64,000 nt of DNA, from NCBI RefSeq assembly GCF_009932355.1, contig NZ_LEKU01000001.1:1-64000 (forward strand), read 5' to 3'. The position numbers and the translations under genes are program-made. Under the pieces are notes generated by a model. The model worked only from the letters and a program-made list of their open reading frames with translations, made no database searches and was not told the DNA's origin. The stretch is from Riemerella anatipestifer_E (GTDB lineage: Bacteria > Bacteroidota > Bacteroidia > Flavobacteriales > Weeksellaceae). This document shows positions 8,755-17,577 of this stretch, piece by piece (the first letter of the stretch is position 1; each line of letters opens with the position of its first letter).

Positions 8755-9518
8755 TTACAGATGCTATTTATGTGAAAAATTTAGAGTTTTCTTATAGAGA
8801 TAGAGAGGTTATAAGCAAAGCTAATGTGTCTTTTAAGAAAAATCAGCTATCTATTTTACTAGGAGCTAATGGTAGTGGTAAATCTACATTGTTTAATATC
8901 TTGTCAGGACTCATTTCTAAATATAATGGAGAAATAGAGTTTTTTGGTAAAGATTTTAGTTGTATTTCTAGAAAGGAAAAAGCTGAAATGATAGGTGTGC
9001 TACCTCAAAAATTTGAATCAACATTTCCGCTAACAGTTAATGATATATTGCTTACGGGGAGGGCGGCTTTCTCAAGATTTAACTATACACAAAATGATAA
9101 GAAACGAGTTTTAGAAGTTGCAGAGCAACTAAAAATCTCAGAATTACTTCATAAATCATTTAATACTCTTTCGGGAGGGCAGCAACAGATGGTTCTTATT
9201 GGGAGAATTTTGGTTCAGAATCCTAAAATTATTCTTTTAGATGAACCAACTAACCATTTGGATATTTACTATCAACAACATTTATTAACCTTTTTAAAAA
9301 ATCTAACACAGAAAGAGTATACTGTGATTGCGATAATGCATGATCCAGCATTGGCTTTTCAGTATGCGGATGAGGTGTTTTATATGCATTGTGGAAAGGT
9401 TATTAAAAATACAGATACAAAGCCAGACTTGGAAATGTTAAAACTCATATTTGGAGTGGACTTTCTCTATATAAAAGAAGAAAATAATGGTTATTTAGTA
9501 GTAAACAAGAAACTATAA
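8745..9518 (+). CDS. FecE-type ABC transporter ATPase of the putative nickel importer
   Basis: The 257-residue protein has a Walker A GANGSGKST (residues 40-48), a Q-loop near residue 88 (LPQKF), the ABC signature LSGGQ (142-146), Walker B IILLDE (162-167) and the switch histidine H199 (IAIMHD). It starts at TTG 8745 inside the permease gene; a second TTG at 8751 is possible. It powers the adjacent permease. The TonB receptor starts 36 bp later. Confidence 0.92.
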   Translation: MELITDAIYVKNLEFSYRDREVISKANVSFKKNQLSILLGANGSGKSTLFNILSGLISKYNGEIEFFGKDFSCISRKEKAEMIGVLPQKFESTFPLTVNDILLTGRAAFSRFNYTQNDKKRVLEVAEQLKISELLHKSFNTLSGGQQQMVLIGRILVQNPKIILLDEPTNHLDIYYQQHLLTFLKNLTQKEYTVIAIMHDPALAFQYADEVFYMHCGKVIKNTDTKPDLEMLKLIFGVDFLYIKEENNGYLVVNKKL

Positions 9519-9554
9519 TTGTAATGTAAATCAATATAATAAAACCATATATTA

Positions 9555-11903
9555 ATGAATAGGATTTTTAATTTTATTGCAGCGATTTCGTTTTGTGGAG
9601 CTTATGCTCAAACCACAACAGTTTTAGAAGGGGTAATTACTAACCCAGAAGGAGTGCCTATTAGTGGCGCTAAAGTATCCGTTAAGAATCAAACATCTTT
9701 AACGGATGAAATGGGGAGATACAGAATTACCTTATCAGGGGATAAAACCTATCACTTAACAGTAACAGCATCTCGTTATCAGACGGAAACTTTAGTGTTG
9801 GAGCAAACAGCTACAGGAGTGCTTACCAAAGATTTTCAGCTGGTATGGAATGATACAGTTTCTATTCCTGAAATAGTTATGAATAGAGAGCGAAAACTTC
9901 AAGTAAATAAGCTAGATATTAAAAACCTAGAAGCACCCATGTCGGTTAGTGTTTTGAATAATGAACTAATGAGACAAATGGATGTGCAAACAATGGAAGA
10001 TGCAGCACGAAATTTTGTAGGAATCAATCCTGTTAATCAATTTGGAGCCTTTCAGTTTTTCAATATCAGAGGGTTTGATAATTTTGTATTGCTATATGAT
10101 GGCGTTAGAGACGAAAGACATAATATAACACAGAGTGCTCCCATTACTAATATTGCTAGTGTAGAGCGAATAGAAGTACTTAAAGGACCATCTGGAGAGT
10201 TATTTGGGCATTCTGCACTAGGGGGAATTATTAATGTTATTCGTAAAAAGCCTACCGAAAGTTTTAGAGGAAATGCATCGGCTTCCATAGGAAGTTACAA
10301 CACTTATAATTTTCTATTTGGAGTGGGTGGGTCTTTGTCTAAAAAAATGAGATACCGTTTTGATTTGAGTAGCAATAAAACAGATGGCTGGAGAAATGTA
10401 AAGGGAGATGCAAATAATGCTTCATTAACTTTACAGTACCTACTTAATAGTAGAACACAGATAGAGCTATTTGCACAATATAATAAAGATAATTATGCAG
10501 CAGATGCTGGTGTTCCTGCAGATAATCAAGGTCATATATTAAAAGGGTTATCTTCATCTATGAACTTTAATAATCCGAATGATTTTGTAACTAATGAAAA
10601 AAAGGAAATTCAATTATCATTCAAACATTCATTCTCTAAGGATACCAAGTTTGTTAATACACTATCTTACTATGACGATAATATTAACTATCTAGCAGAT
10701 GAGGTTATATTCATCAATCCTCAAAAAATGACTTATTCACGTTATAATGGTCCGTTTCATTTTAATCATTTTACGAAGCCGTGGAGCAATCAAATGACAC
10801 TTAATTTTAAGTTTAACACTTACGGTATCAAACATAAAGCTCTTGTGGGGAGTGTAGCTTCTTTTCTTAATAGAAAAACATTGTACGGAGATATCTCTAG
10901 TTTAGAAAAACCAATAGACGTGCCTATTTCAAGCCAAATAAGCAACTATAGTGAGAGACAAGTAAACATCGCAAGGATATTTCAAATGAATGAATTTCTC
11001 TTAGGAACCTATTTTCATGATTGGGTAGAATTTTCGGATAGAATAAAAATGCTCCTAGGAGTAAGGTATGATTATTTTGATGGAGTCTATTCTAGAAGAA
11101 GAGGAATAAACGAGCCTCAGAATAAATATAGAGACCAATTTAATAATGTATCTTATAGAGTGGGGCTTTCAGTTCAGCCAGTAAAAGACTTATTGAGTAT
11201 TTATGCGTCAGCATCTAACTTTTTTAAACCTACTCGTTCTCATGATCATAGAACGGGGAATAGATTTATTCCAGAGAGAGGTTTTCAGGCAGAAACAGGT
11301 TTAAAGTTAGAGAAAAAGAACTTGTTTAATGTATCTATGTCGGGCTTCTTTATCAGAAAAAATAATGTTATAGTGGGACATTATGTGCTCTCACAAATGG
11401 GTGGGGCAGAGTCTAAAGGTCTAGAAGTAGATGCTGAGGTAACACCAACTAAAGGGCTTTATATTAAAGCAGGATATGCTTATACAGATACAAAGTTTAT
11501 ATCCAAAGGGAATGAAAATAATGATATTGTAGGTAACTCGTTACCGTGGGTACCTAAAAATACATTTAATTCTTGGGTAAATTATGAGTTTCAAGAGCAT
11601 ATAAAAGGGTTAGGCTTAGGTTTAGGAGTTTATTATAATGATAAAATATATCAAAATCAATATAACGACCAAACTTTGCCTAGCTATGTACTAGTGAATG
11701 GGGCGGTATATTACAGGGCAAAGAATAATGTGAAAGTGTCACTTAATGTAGAAAACTTATTTAATAATCTATATATGAGAAGTGCTCTGTCTAGAAATGA
11801 TTTGTACAGTAACGACCCTGCGGTAGAAATGTATCAATCTGTAATGCAGGTTTATCCGGGGAGAGATAGAAACTTTAAGTTTACTATAGCTTATGATTTT
11901 TAA
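9555..11903 (+). CDS. TonB-dependent outer-membrane receptor of the putative nickel uptake system
   Basis: The 782-residue protein has a signal peptide (1-19, ending AYAQ), a carboxypeptidase-regulatory-like domain (about 22-95), a plug (about 120-235, with VERIEVLKGPSG and LGGIINVIRKKPT) and a beta barrel that ends with FKFTIAYDF. The plug motifs place it among siderophore-type receptors. It sits between the ABC importer and ureA, all on the same strand. TonB-dependent nickel uptake is established for Helicobacter pylori FrpB4, which also serves urease, so nickel or a nickel chelate is a reasonable but unproven cargo here. Iron siderophore import is the alternative. Confidence 0.85.
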   Translation: MNRIFNFIAAISFCGAYAQTTTVLEGVITNPEGVPISGAKVSVKNQTSLTDEMGRYRITLSGDKTYHLTVTASRYQTETLVLEQTATGVLTKDFQLVWNDTVSIPEIVMNRERKLQVNKLDIKNLEAPMSVSVLNNELMRQMDVQTMEDAARNFVGINPVNQFGAFQFFNIRGFDNFVLLYDGVRDERHNITQSAPITNIASVERIEVLKGPSGELFGHSALGGIINVIRKKPTESFRGNASASIGSYNTYNFLFGVGGSLSKKMRYRFDLSSNKTDGWRNVKGDANNASLTLQYLLNSRTQIELFAQYNKDNYAADAGVPADNQGHILKGLSSSMNFNNPNDFVTNEKKEIQLSFKHSFSKDTKFVNTLSYYDDNINYLADEVIFINPQKMTYSRYNGPFHFNHFTKPWSNQMTLNFKFNTYGIKHKALVGSVASFLNRKTLYGDISSLEKPIDVPISSQISNYSERQVNIARIFQMNEFLLGTYFHDWVEFSDRIKMLLGVRYDYFDGVYSRRRGINEPQNKYRDQFNNVSYRVGLSVQPVKDLLSIYASASNFFKPTRSHDHRTGNRFIPERGFQAETGLKLEKKNLFNVSMSGFFIRKNNVIVGHYVLSQMGGAESKGLEVDAEVTPTKGLYIKAGYAYTDTKFISKGNENNDIVGNSLPWVPKNTFNSWVNYEFQEHIKGLGLGLGVYYNDKIYQNQYNDQTLPSYVLVNGAVYYRAKNNVKVSLNVENLFNNLYMRSALSRNDLYSNDPAVEMYQSVMQVYPGRDRNFKFTIAYDF

Positions 11904-12005
11904 TTAGATTAAATAGCTGATTAAAAAATAAGAGTTTTATCATATTTAGGAAATAAAGCCTTCAAAAACTTGGTTTCCTGAAAAAAAAAGAATATTATTG
12001 TAGGA

Positions 12006-12023
12006 CTTATATGTAAATATAAG
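12006..12023. promoter_or_regulatory. Inverted repeat upstream of ureA, possible operator
   Basis: CTTATA (12006-12011) and TATAAG (12018-12023) form a perfect 6-6-6 inverted repeat about 52 bp before ureA, in the 172-bp spacer after the TonB receptor gene. No clear TAnnTTTG element was found in this spacer. It does not match the NikR operator I know. In such AT-rich DNA it may be chance. Confidence 0.25.
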
Positions 12024-12075
12024 ATTTATAATGGGTTATATTAATAAAAAATAATACAATAAATATTGGTTAACT

Positions 12076-12381
12076 ATGCGATTAACACCAAGAGAAGTTG
12101 AAAAATTGTTGCTTCACCAAGCAGGTGAGTTGGCGGCAAAGCGTTTAAAACGTGGAGTGAAACTGAACTATCCAGAAAGTATTGCTTATATTTCAAGCGA
12201 ATTGATGGAAGCGGCTAGAGACGGTAAAATGACCGTAGCAGAGATGATGGACTGGGGGACTAAACTTTTAACGAGAGATCAAGTGATGGAGGGTGTTCCA
12301 GAGATGATTCATGATGTTCAAATTGAATGTTTGTTCCCAGATGGAAATAAATTAGTAACCGTTCATGACCCTATAAGATAA
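12076..12381 (+). CDS. ureA: Urease gamma subunit
   Basis: This is the smallest structural subunit of urease, which hydrolyses urea to ammonia and carbamate. The 101-residue protein has the usual length and starts MRLTPREVEKLL. It contains LKRGVKLNYPE and ends TVHDPIR, as in classical UreA. It has no signal peptide of its own. Its stop codon overlaps the ureB start by one base (TAATG), so gamma and beta are translationally coupled but not fused, unlike in Helicobacter. Confidence 0.97.
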   Translation: MRLTPREVEKLLLHQAGELAAKRLKRGVKLNYPESIAYISSELMEAARDGKMTVAEMMDWGTKLLTRDQVMEGVPEMIHDVQIECLFPDGNKLVTVHDPIR

Positions 12382-12770
12382 TGGCAAAAAAAGTAAGTCA
12401 AAGTTCAGGCATGATACCTGGGCAAATTATCCTAAGAAAAGAAGATATTGTTTGTAACAAAGGTAAAAATACAGTATCTATTGAAGTTAAAAATGAAGGA
12501 GATCGCCCTATACAAGTGGGTTCTCACTACCATTTTTTTGAAGTGAATAAGAAACTCTCTTTTGATAGAGAAAAAGCTTATGGGATGAGACTTAACATAC
12601 CGGCAAGTACGGCTGTTAGGTTTGAGCCAGGAGAAAAGAAACAAGTGATTTTAGTAGAACTAGGAGGTAATAAAGTGGTTTACGGGCATAATGGTTTGGT
12701 TAATGGGAAGTTGGAAGGCTCAAAAGACAAGGCTTTAGATAAGGCAAAGAAAGAAGGTTTTATAAAATAG
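12381..12770 (+). CDS. ureB: Urease beta subunit with C-terminal extension
   Basis: This structural subunit of urease is recognised by MIPGQIIL, QVGSHYHFFEVN, the RLNIPASTAVRFEPGE segment and YGHNGLVNG. At 129 residues it is longer than the usual 101-106. The extra length is partly a short N-terminal lead (MAKKVSQSSG) and partly a charged Lys-rich tail after residue 108 (KLEGSKDKALDKAKKEG). No signal peptide is present, so if the alpha subunit is exported, beta would have to travel with it. It lies 32 bp before ureC. Confidence 0.96.
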   Translation: MAKKVSQSSGMIPGQIILRKEDIVCNKGKNTVSIEVKNEGDRPIQVGSHYHFFEVNKKLSFDREKAYGMRLNIPASTAVRFEPGEKKQVILVELGGNKVVYGHNGLVNGKLEGSKDKALDKAKKEGFIK

Positions 12771-12802
12771 CCTAACCTCAAATCATTTAAATGTAGAAAA
12801 AT

Positions 12803-14692
12803 ATGTCAACAGAAGATAAGAAAATCAATCTAGAACCAGACCACAACTTAGAATCAGGAGATAACTGGTCAAGAAGAGAGTGGATTAAAGTGGTGGGTGT
12901 GGCTACAGCAGGGCTTTCACTTATGGGTATAAGTCCTTTGTTAGCTCAAAATAGTACAGATGTTAAGTTTGAAAACGGAGCCCTTTATGTAAAAAGAGAA
13001 ACTTATGCATCTCTTTTTGGAGCTACTGTGGGAGATAAAATTCGTCTAGCAGATACGGAACTATTTATAGAAATAGAAAAAGACTTTCAAACTTATGGTG
13101 AAGAAAATAAATTTGGAGGAGGTAAAACTATTCGTGACGGGATGGGGCAATCATCAACGGTAACGGATAAAGATTGCTTAGATATGTGTATTCTAGGGGC
13201 TGTTATTATTGACCACTGGGGAATTGTGAAGGCAGACATCGGAATAAAAGATGGGAAAATAGTGGGGGTAGGTAAGGCAGGTAACCCAGATACTCAAGAT
13301 GGTGTGTCTCCTAATATGATTATTGGTCCAGCAACAGAGGTACATGGTGGTTGGGGATATATTGTAACCGCAGGAGGAATAGATACCCATATCCATTACA
13401 TTTGTCCAGAAATTGCTGATACAGCCTTATATAGTGGAGTTACAACTCTAATAGGAGGAGGTACGGGACCTAACGATGGTACCAATGCAACTACAGTTAC
13501 AGGAGGTAAACATTTTATTAAGAGGATGTTGCAGTCTTCAGAAGGGATACCTGTTAATACTGGCTTTTTTGGTAAGGGGAATGTAACTAATATTAAAGCA
13601 CAAGCTGAAATGATTAAAGCAGGAGCTTGTGGTACCAAAATTCATGAGGACTGGGGTTCAACACCTGCAGCTATAGATGCAGCATTATCCGTTGCGGATA
13701 AATATGATGTGCAGGTGGCTATCCACTCAGATACTTTAAATGAAGCAGGTTACTTAGAAGATACTGTAAAAGCTATTGATGGTCGAGTAATCCATACTTT
13801 CCATACTGAGGGTGCTGGAGGAGGACACGCTCCTGATATTATGAAAATAGCAATGTATCCTAACATTTTACCATCTTCTACTAACCCTACAAAACCATAT
13901 ACTATCAACACGGCGGCAGAGCATTTAGATATGCTTATTGTTTGTCACCACCTAGACCCTAATAGTAAAACAGATTTGGCCTTTGCAGATTCAAGAATTC
14001 GTCCTTCTACTATTGCAGCGGAAGATATTTTACAAGACTTGGGTGTAATTAGTATGATGAGTTCAGACTCTCAAGCAATGGGTAGAGTTGGAGAGGTCGT
14101 TTGTAGAACTTGGCAGACTGCACATAAGATGAAGATTCAAAGAGGTGCTCTTCCAGAAGATAAAAAAGGAAACGATAATTACAGAGTGAAGAGATATGTG
14201 TCTAAGTATACTATAAATCCAGCTTTAACTCATGGTATATCAGAGTATGTAGGCTCAGTAGAACCTGGAAAAATAGCAGACTTAGTTCTTTGGAAGCCAG
14301 AAATGTTTGGTGTAAAACCAGAAATTATCTATAAAGCAGGTATGATAGTAGCCTCTAAAATGGGGGATCCTAACGCATCTATACCTACACCACAGCCGAT
14401 TATTTACAGAAAAATGTTTGGTGCATTTGGAGATGCTTTAACAGAGACTTCTTTTAACTTTGTGTCTAAGTATTCTGTGGATAGTGGGGTAATAGATTCT
14501 TATGGGCTTAAGAAAAAATGCTTACCAGTTAAAGGATGTAGAGATGTTAAAAAGAAAGATATGATTCATAACAACGCTACACCTAATATAGAAATTAATC
14601 CAGAAACATACGAAGTGAAAGTAGATGGTAAAGTGCAAACTTGTGAGCCTCTAAAAGAGCTTCCTATGGCACAAAGGTATTTATTGTTCTAA
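12803..14692 (+). CDS. ureC: Urease alpha (catalytic) subunit with an N-terminal twin-arginine signal
   Basis: This is the nickel-containing catalytic subunit. All active-site residues are present with a constant offset of 62 from the Klebsiella enzyme: H196 and H198, the lysine that is carbamylated K279, H308, H334 and D422, plus flap C381-H382. The 629-residue protein thus equals a 567-residue UreC plus 62 residues at the front. That extension has a charged region, the motif SRREWIK (23-29), a hydrophobic core (30-48) and a possible cleavage site after LLA48, which is the layout of a Tat signal. No in-frame ATG, GTG or TTG lies at the classical start position; M41 and a TTG at residue 46 are the only late alternatives. 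Catalytic identity is certain. Export is inferred. Confidence 0.96.
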   Translation: MSTEDKKINLEPDHNLESGDNWSRREWIKVVGVATAGLSLMGISPLLAQNSTDVKFENGALYVKRETYASLFGATVGDKIRLADTELFIEIEKDFQTYGEENKFGGGKTIRDGMGQSSTVTDKDCLDMCILGAVIIDHWGIVKADIGIKDGKIVGVGKAGNPDTQDGVSPNMIIGPATEVHGGWGYIVTAGGIDTHIHYICPEIADTALYSGVTTLIGGGTGPNDGTNATTVTGGKHFIKRMLQSSEGIPVNTGFFGKGNVTNIKAQAEMIKAGACGTKIHEDWGSTPAAIDAALSVADKYDVQVAIHSDTLNEAGYLEDTVKAIDGRVIHTFHTEGAGGGHAPDIMKIAMYPNILPSSTNPTKPYTINTAAEHLDMLIVCHHLDPNSKTDLAFADSRIRPSTIAAEDILQDLGVISMMSSDSQAMGRVGEVVCRTWQTAHKMKIQRGALPEDKKGNDNYRVKRYVSKYTINPALTHGISEYVGSVEPGKIADLVLWKPEMFGVKPEIIYKAGMIVASKMGDPNASIPTPQPIIYRKMFGAFGDALTETSFNFVSKYSVDSGVIDSYGLKKKCLPVKGCRDVKKKDMIHNNATPNIEINPETYEVKVDGKVQTCEPLKELPMAQRYLLF

Positions 14693-14766
14693 AAATCAAA
14701 ATTAAGTAAATGAAAATAATGGTAATAGAGATATTACCATTATTTTTAAAAATACTTTGTAATAGA

Positions 14767-15213
14767 ATGGTTATTATAGAAGAGGTAAAGAAAGGAGTAA
14801 ACACTGAGGGTTTGGTGAAAGATATACTGCAGATAGAGTGGTACGAAACATCTAAAACCATTATGAGGAGAAAAACCGTAGGTGGAAAGGAAATAGCTAT
14901 TCGGAAGAATAGTAGAGTTCCACTTCAAGATGGAGATATTCTTTGGAGTGATGAACAGTCTTATATAGAGGTGGTTATTAAACCATGTGAGTGTATTGTA
15001 GTGAAGCCTAGAAATATAAAAGAGATGGGGATTGTTTGTTTCGAAATAGGCAATATGCATCTTCCAATCTATATAGACGATGATAATCAGGTAAATGTAG
15101 CCTATGAAGCACCTTTATTTAATTTTTTGGAAAGGAGTCAGTATTCTATTGATATAGAAACTAAGAAACTTTTACAAACCAATATGCTTACCATTCATCA
15201 AATAAAGAGATAA
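14767..15213 (+). CDS. ureE: Urease accessory protein UreE (nickel chaperone)
   Basis: UreE delivers nickel to the UreDFG-apourease complex. I prefer ATG 14767 (148 residues, MVIIEEVKKG...) because its start resembles that of Helicobacter UreE; an upstream ATG at 14710 would add 19 hydrophobic residues. Recognisable parts are IEWYETSKT, GGKEIAIR, GDILW and the metal-site segment EIGNMHLPIYI. There is no His-rich C-terminal tail like that in Klebsiella, only one His near the end (LTIHQIKR), so nickel storage capacity is probably low. It is followed 3 bp later by ureF. Confidence 0.92.
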   Translation: MVIIEEVKKGVNTEGLVKDILQIEWYETSKTIMRRKTVGGKEIAIRKNSRVPLQDGDILWSDEQSYIEVVIKPCECIVVKPRNIKEMGIVCFEIGNMHLPIYIDDDNQVNVAYEAPLFNFLERSQYSIDIETKKLLQTNMLTIHQIKR

Positions 15214-15216
15214 AAA

Positions 15217-15903
15217 ATGCAACAATTACTCACACTTTTACAGATTAATGACTCTATGTTTCCCATAGGAAGTTTTACTCATTCTTATGGATTAGAAACT
15301 TATGTAGATAAAGGCTTGGTTAATAATAATGAAACTGCTAAAAAATATGCTACTAATATGCTAAAATATAGCGTATTTTATAATGATGCGGCTTTTTTAA
15401 ACAAGGCTTGGAAGATATGTAGTAAAAGAAAAGTGTGGAAAAAAATAGAAGAGTTAGATGATTTATTAACCGCTCTTAAAGCACCTTATGAGATAAGGAA
15501 TGCCAGTCATAAGTTAGCCATAAGGTTTTTAAAACTAGCTTTAGAGCTTAAGTCCTATCCTTTTGCTCAAAAATACTTAGATGCAATACAAAGTAATAAG
15601 ATTAATGGACATTACGCTATTGCATTTGGTATTTATGCTCAACTTTCAGGGATAGAAAGGGAAGATGCACTTAGAGCATTTTATTACAATACATTAAATG
15701 GTATAGTAACTAATTGTGCTAAGATTGTTCCTATTAGTCAAACAGTAGGGCAGAAGATATTATTTGACTTAAAAGAGGAAATAGAAAGTTTGGTGCAGAA
15801 GCAAGATGATTTAGATGAAGATATGATGGGGCTATGTTGCATAGGTCAAGAAATAAGATGTATGCAACACGAGAAACTGTATACAAGAATTTATATTTCC
15901 TAA
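15217..15903 (+). CDS. ureF: Urease accessory protein UreF
   Basis: UreF forms a complex with UreD and recruits UreG during nickel insertion into urease. The 228-residue protein begins QQLLTLLQINDSMFPIGSFTHSYGLE in substance, with the diagnostic PIGSFTHSYGLE segment at about residues 16-27, and is otherwise all helical. The C-terminal part (ITNCAKIVPISQTVGQK equivalent) is conserved in the family. It is tightly packed between ureE (3 bp) and ureG (18 bp). Confidence 0.95.
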   Translation: MQQLLTLLQINDSMFPIGSFTHSYGLETYVDKGLVNNNETAKKYATNMLKYSVFYNDAAFLNKAWKICSKRKVWKKIEELDDLLTALKAPYEIRNASHKLAIRFLKLALELKSYPFAQKYLDAIQSNKINGHYAIAFGIYAQLSGIEREDALRAFYYNTLNGIVTNCAKIVPISQTVGQKILFDLKEEIESLVQKQDDLDEDMMGLCCIGQEIRCMQHEKLYTRIYIS

Positions 15904-15921
15904 ATAAAAAAATATTAAAAT

Positions 15922-16533
15922 ATGAGTAGACCATACGTTAAAATAGGAGTTGCAGGACCAGTAGGTTCTGGTAAAACCGCTCTAATAGAAGCACTCACTA
16001 GAAAGATGAGTGAGGATTACAGTATCTGCGTTGTAACTAATGACGTTTATACAAGAGAAGATGCTGAGTTTATGATTAAAAACTCTAAACTTCCAGCCGA
16101 GCGTATTCGTGGGGTAGAAACGGGAGGGTGTCCTCATACAGCCATTAGAGAAGATGCTTCAATGAATTTAGAAGCAGTAGAAGATTTAGTTAAAAATCAC
16201 CCTGATACACAGATTGTTTTTATAGAAAGTGGTGGAGATAATTTAGCTTCTACTTTCAGTCCAGATTTAGCAGATGTTACTATATTCGTAATAGATGTGG
16301 CTGAAGGTGAGAAAATTCCAAGAAAAGGAGGTCCAGGAATAACTCGTTCAGACTTATTACTTATCAATAAGGTAGACTTAGCTCCGTATGTTGGTGCTAG
16401 TATAGAAGTTATGGAGAGAGATACAAAAAAAATGAGAGGGGAGAAGCCTTATCTTAAAAGTAATTTGAAAACGAAGGAAGGGGTAGATGATGTAATTGAA
16501 TGGATTAAAAAATATGCATTACTAGAAGCGTAG
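15922..16533 (+). CDS. ureG: Urease accessory GTPase UreG
   Basis: UreG is a SIMIBI-class GTPase whose GTP hydrolysis drives nickel transfer to urease. The 203-residue protein has a P-loop GPVGSGKT (12-19), the nickel-binding CPH motif (C70, P71, H72), the ESGGDNL switch region (102-108) and the guanine-specificity motif NKVD (149-152). It lacks the His-rich N-terminus of some homologues. ureD follows after 36 bp. Confidence 0.97.
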   Translation: MSRPYVKIGVAGPVGSGKTALIEALTRKMSEDYSICVVTNDVYTREDAEFMIKNSKLPAERIRGVETGGCPHTAIREDASMNLEAVEDLVKNHPDTQIVFIESGGDNLASTFSPDLADVTIFVIDVAEGEKIPRKGGPGITRSDLLLINKVDLAPYVGASIEVMERDTKKMRGEKPYLKSNLKTKEGVDDVIEWIKKYALLEA

Positions 16534-16569
16534 TGTTAAAATATATCTATAAATAAATACTATACAGGG

Positions 16570-17577
16570 ATGAATATTAATAAGGATAATTCTATCAAAA
16601 GTAAGATAAAGATAAGTTGTAATAAGCAGGGAGCCAAAACTTTTTTGGTGGATAGCTACTTTGACATCCCGTATAAGCTAGTTCATTATGGTAACTCTCA
16701 GAGGACTAATCACCTAGAAGTAATACAGATGTGCTCTTCTCCAGGAGTGATGGATGGGGATAGTTTGGATATGGAGGTAATTTGTGGGGAGAATACAGAG
16801 TTTAAGCTCTTTACGCAATCGTTCAATAAAATACATCCAATGCCTAAGGGTAAAGGAGCTGAACAATTTTTTAAGTTCAAACTAAAATCTGGAGCTGTAT
16901 TTCAGTTTTTGCCACATCCTACCATACCTTATGAAAAATCAATTTTTTATGCCAATAATGAAATCACTTTAGAAGAAGACTCTCATCTAATTTGGGGTGA
17001 TATTATTAGTGGAGGCAGAATCTATTCAGGAGAAAAGTTTCTATTTAAGAAGTATCATACAAGAACCAAAATTTATAGGGATTCTAAATTAATACTTTTT
17101 GATAATCAATTAATAGAGCCAGAGGAACAGCCTATAGAAGATATGCTTTTTTTTGAAGGATATACTCATCAAGCTACCTTAGTTATCGTAAGTTCTTTTG
17201 CAGATGAGTTTAAAAAAGAATTAGACGAAATTTTGCTTGAACAATTTACGGACGTTACCTACGGCTTCACTTCTTGTGCTAAAAATGCACTAATGATACG
17301 AGCTTTAGGAGATAGTGGTGAAGCATTATACGAATGGATGAATAGTCTAGCAACTATGGCATGGGAGTTTGTTAAGTATAAAAATAAACAAAATGTGAAT
17401 GTAGAGGGTGATTCTAAAGTAAAGCAGGTTCTGATAGAGGCAAAGGAAACGAAGGTTAAGGAGTCTAAGGCAAAACCTAAAACGAAGACTAGTACTAAAA
17501 AAACATCAAAAACTGTCTCAAAGGAGAAAAATAAAACCATAAGTTCTACTTCAAAAAAGAATAAGAAAGATGCATGA
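16570..17577 (+). CDS. ureD: Urease accessory protein UreD with a long lysine-rich tail
   Basis: UreD (UreH) is the scaffold that docks on apourease and channels nickel from UreG through UreF. The family core covers about residues 1-271 (HLEVIQMCSSPGVMDGD, FLPHPTIPYEKSIF and LIWGDIISGGR region, and the late RALGDSGEALYEWMN). The protein runs on to 335 residues through a low-complexity tail with 21 lysines in the last 65 residues, rich also in Ser and Thr. Such a tail is not a normal part of UreD. It overlaps hypA by 8 bp, so the tail lies over a coupled start. Confidence 0.92.
   Translation: MNINKDNSIKSKIKISCNKQGAKTFLVDSYFDIPYKLVHYGNSQRTNHLEVIQMCSSPGVMDGDSLDMEVICGENTEFKLFTQSFNKIHPMPKGKGAEQFFKFKLKSGAVFQFLPHPTIPYEKSIFYANNEITLEEDSHLIWGDIISGGRIYSGEKFLFKKYHTRTKIYRDSKLILFDNQLIEPEEQPIEDMLFFEGYTHQATLVIVSSFADEFKKELDEILLEQFTDVTYGFTSCAKNALMIRALGDSGEALYEWMNSLATMAWEFVKYKNKQNVNVEGDSKVKQVLIEAKETKVKESKAKPKTKTSTKKTSKTVSKEKNKTISSTSKKNKKDA

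Noticed and set aside
6666..9554. Cobalamin riboswitch or a B12 uptake operon, as BtuF/BtuC/BtuD-like proteins are encoded
   Set aside because: The spacers are too short (37-48 bp) and show no B12-box-like element. The urease context favours nickel, though B12 is not ruled out by protein family alone.
12923..12938. Late urease alpha start codons (M41, TTG at residue 46) as the true start
   Set aside because: They would leave a well-formed Tat signal untranslated, and neither lies at the classical UreC start. The ATG at 12803 is well placed after ureB.
14746..15060. Open frame of 104 residues opposite ureE
   Set aside because: It is antisense to a recognised gene, and its composition looks like a shadow.
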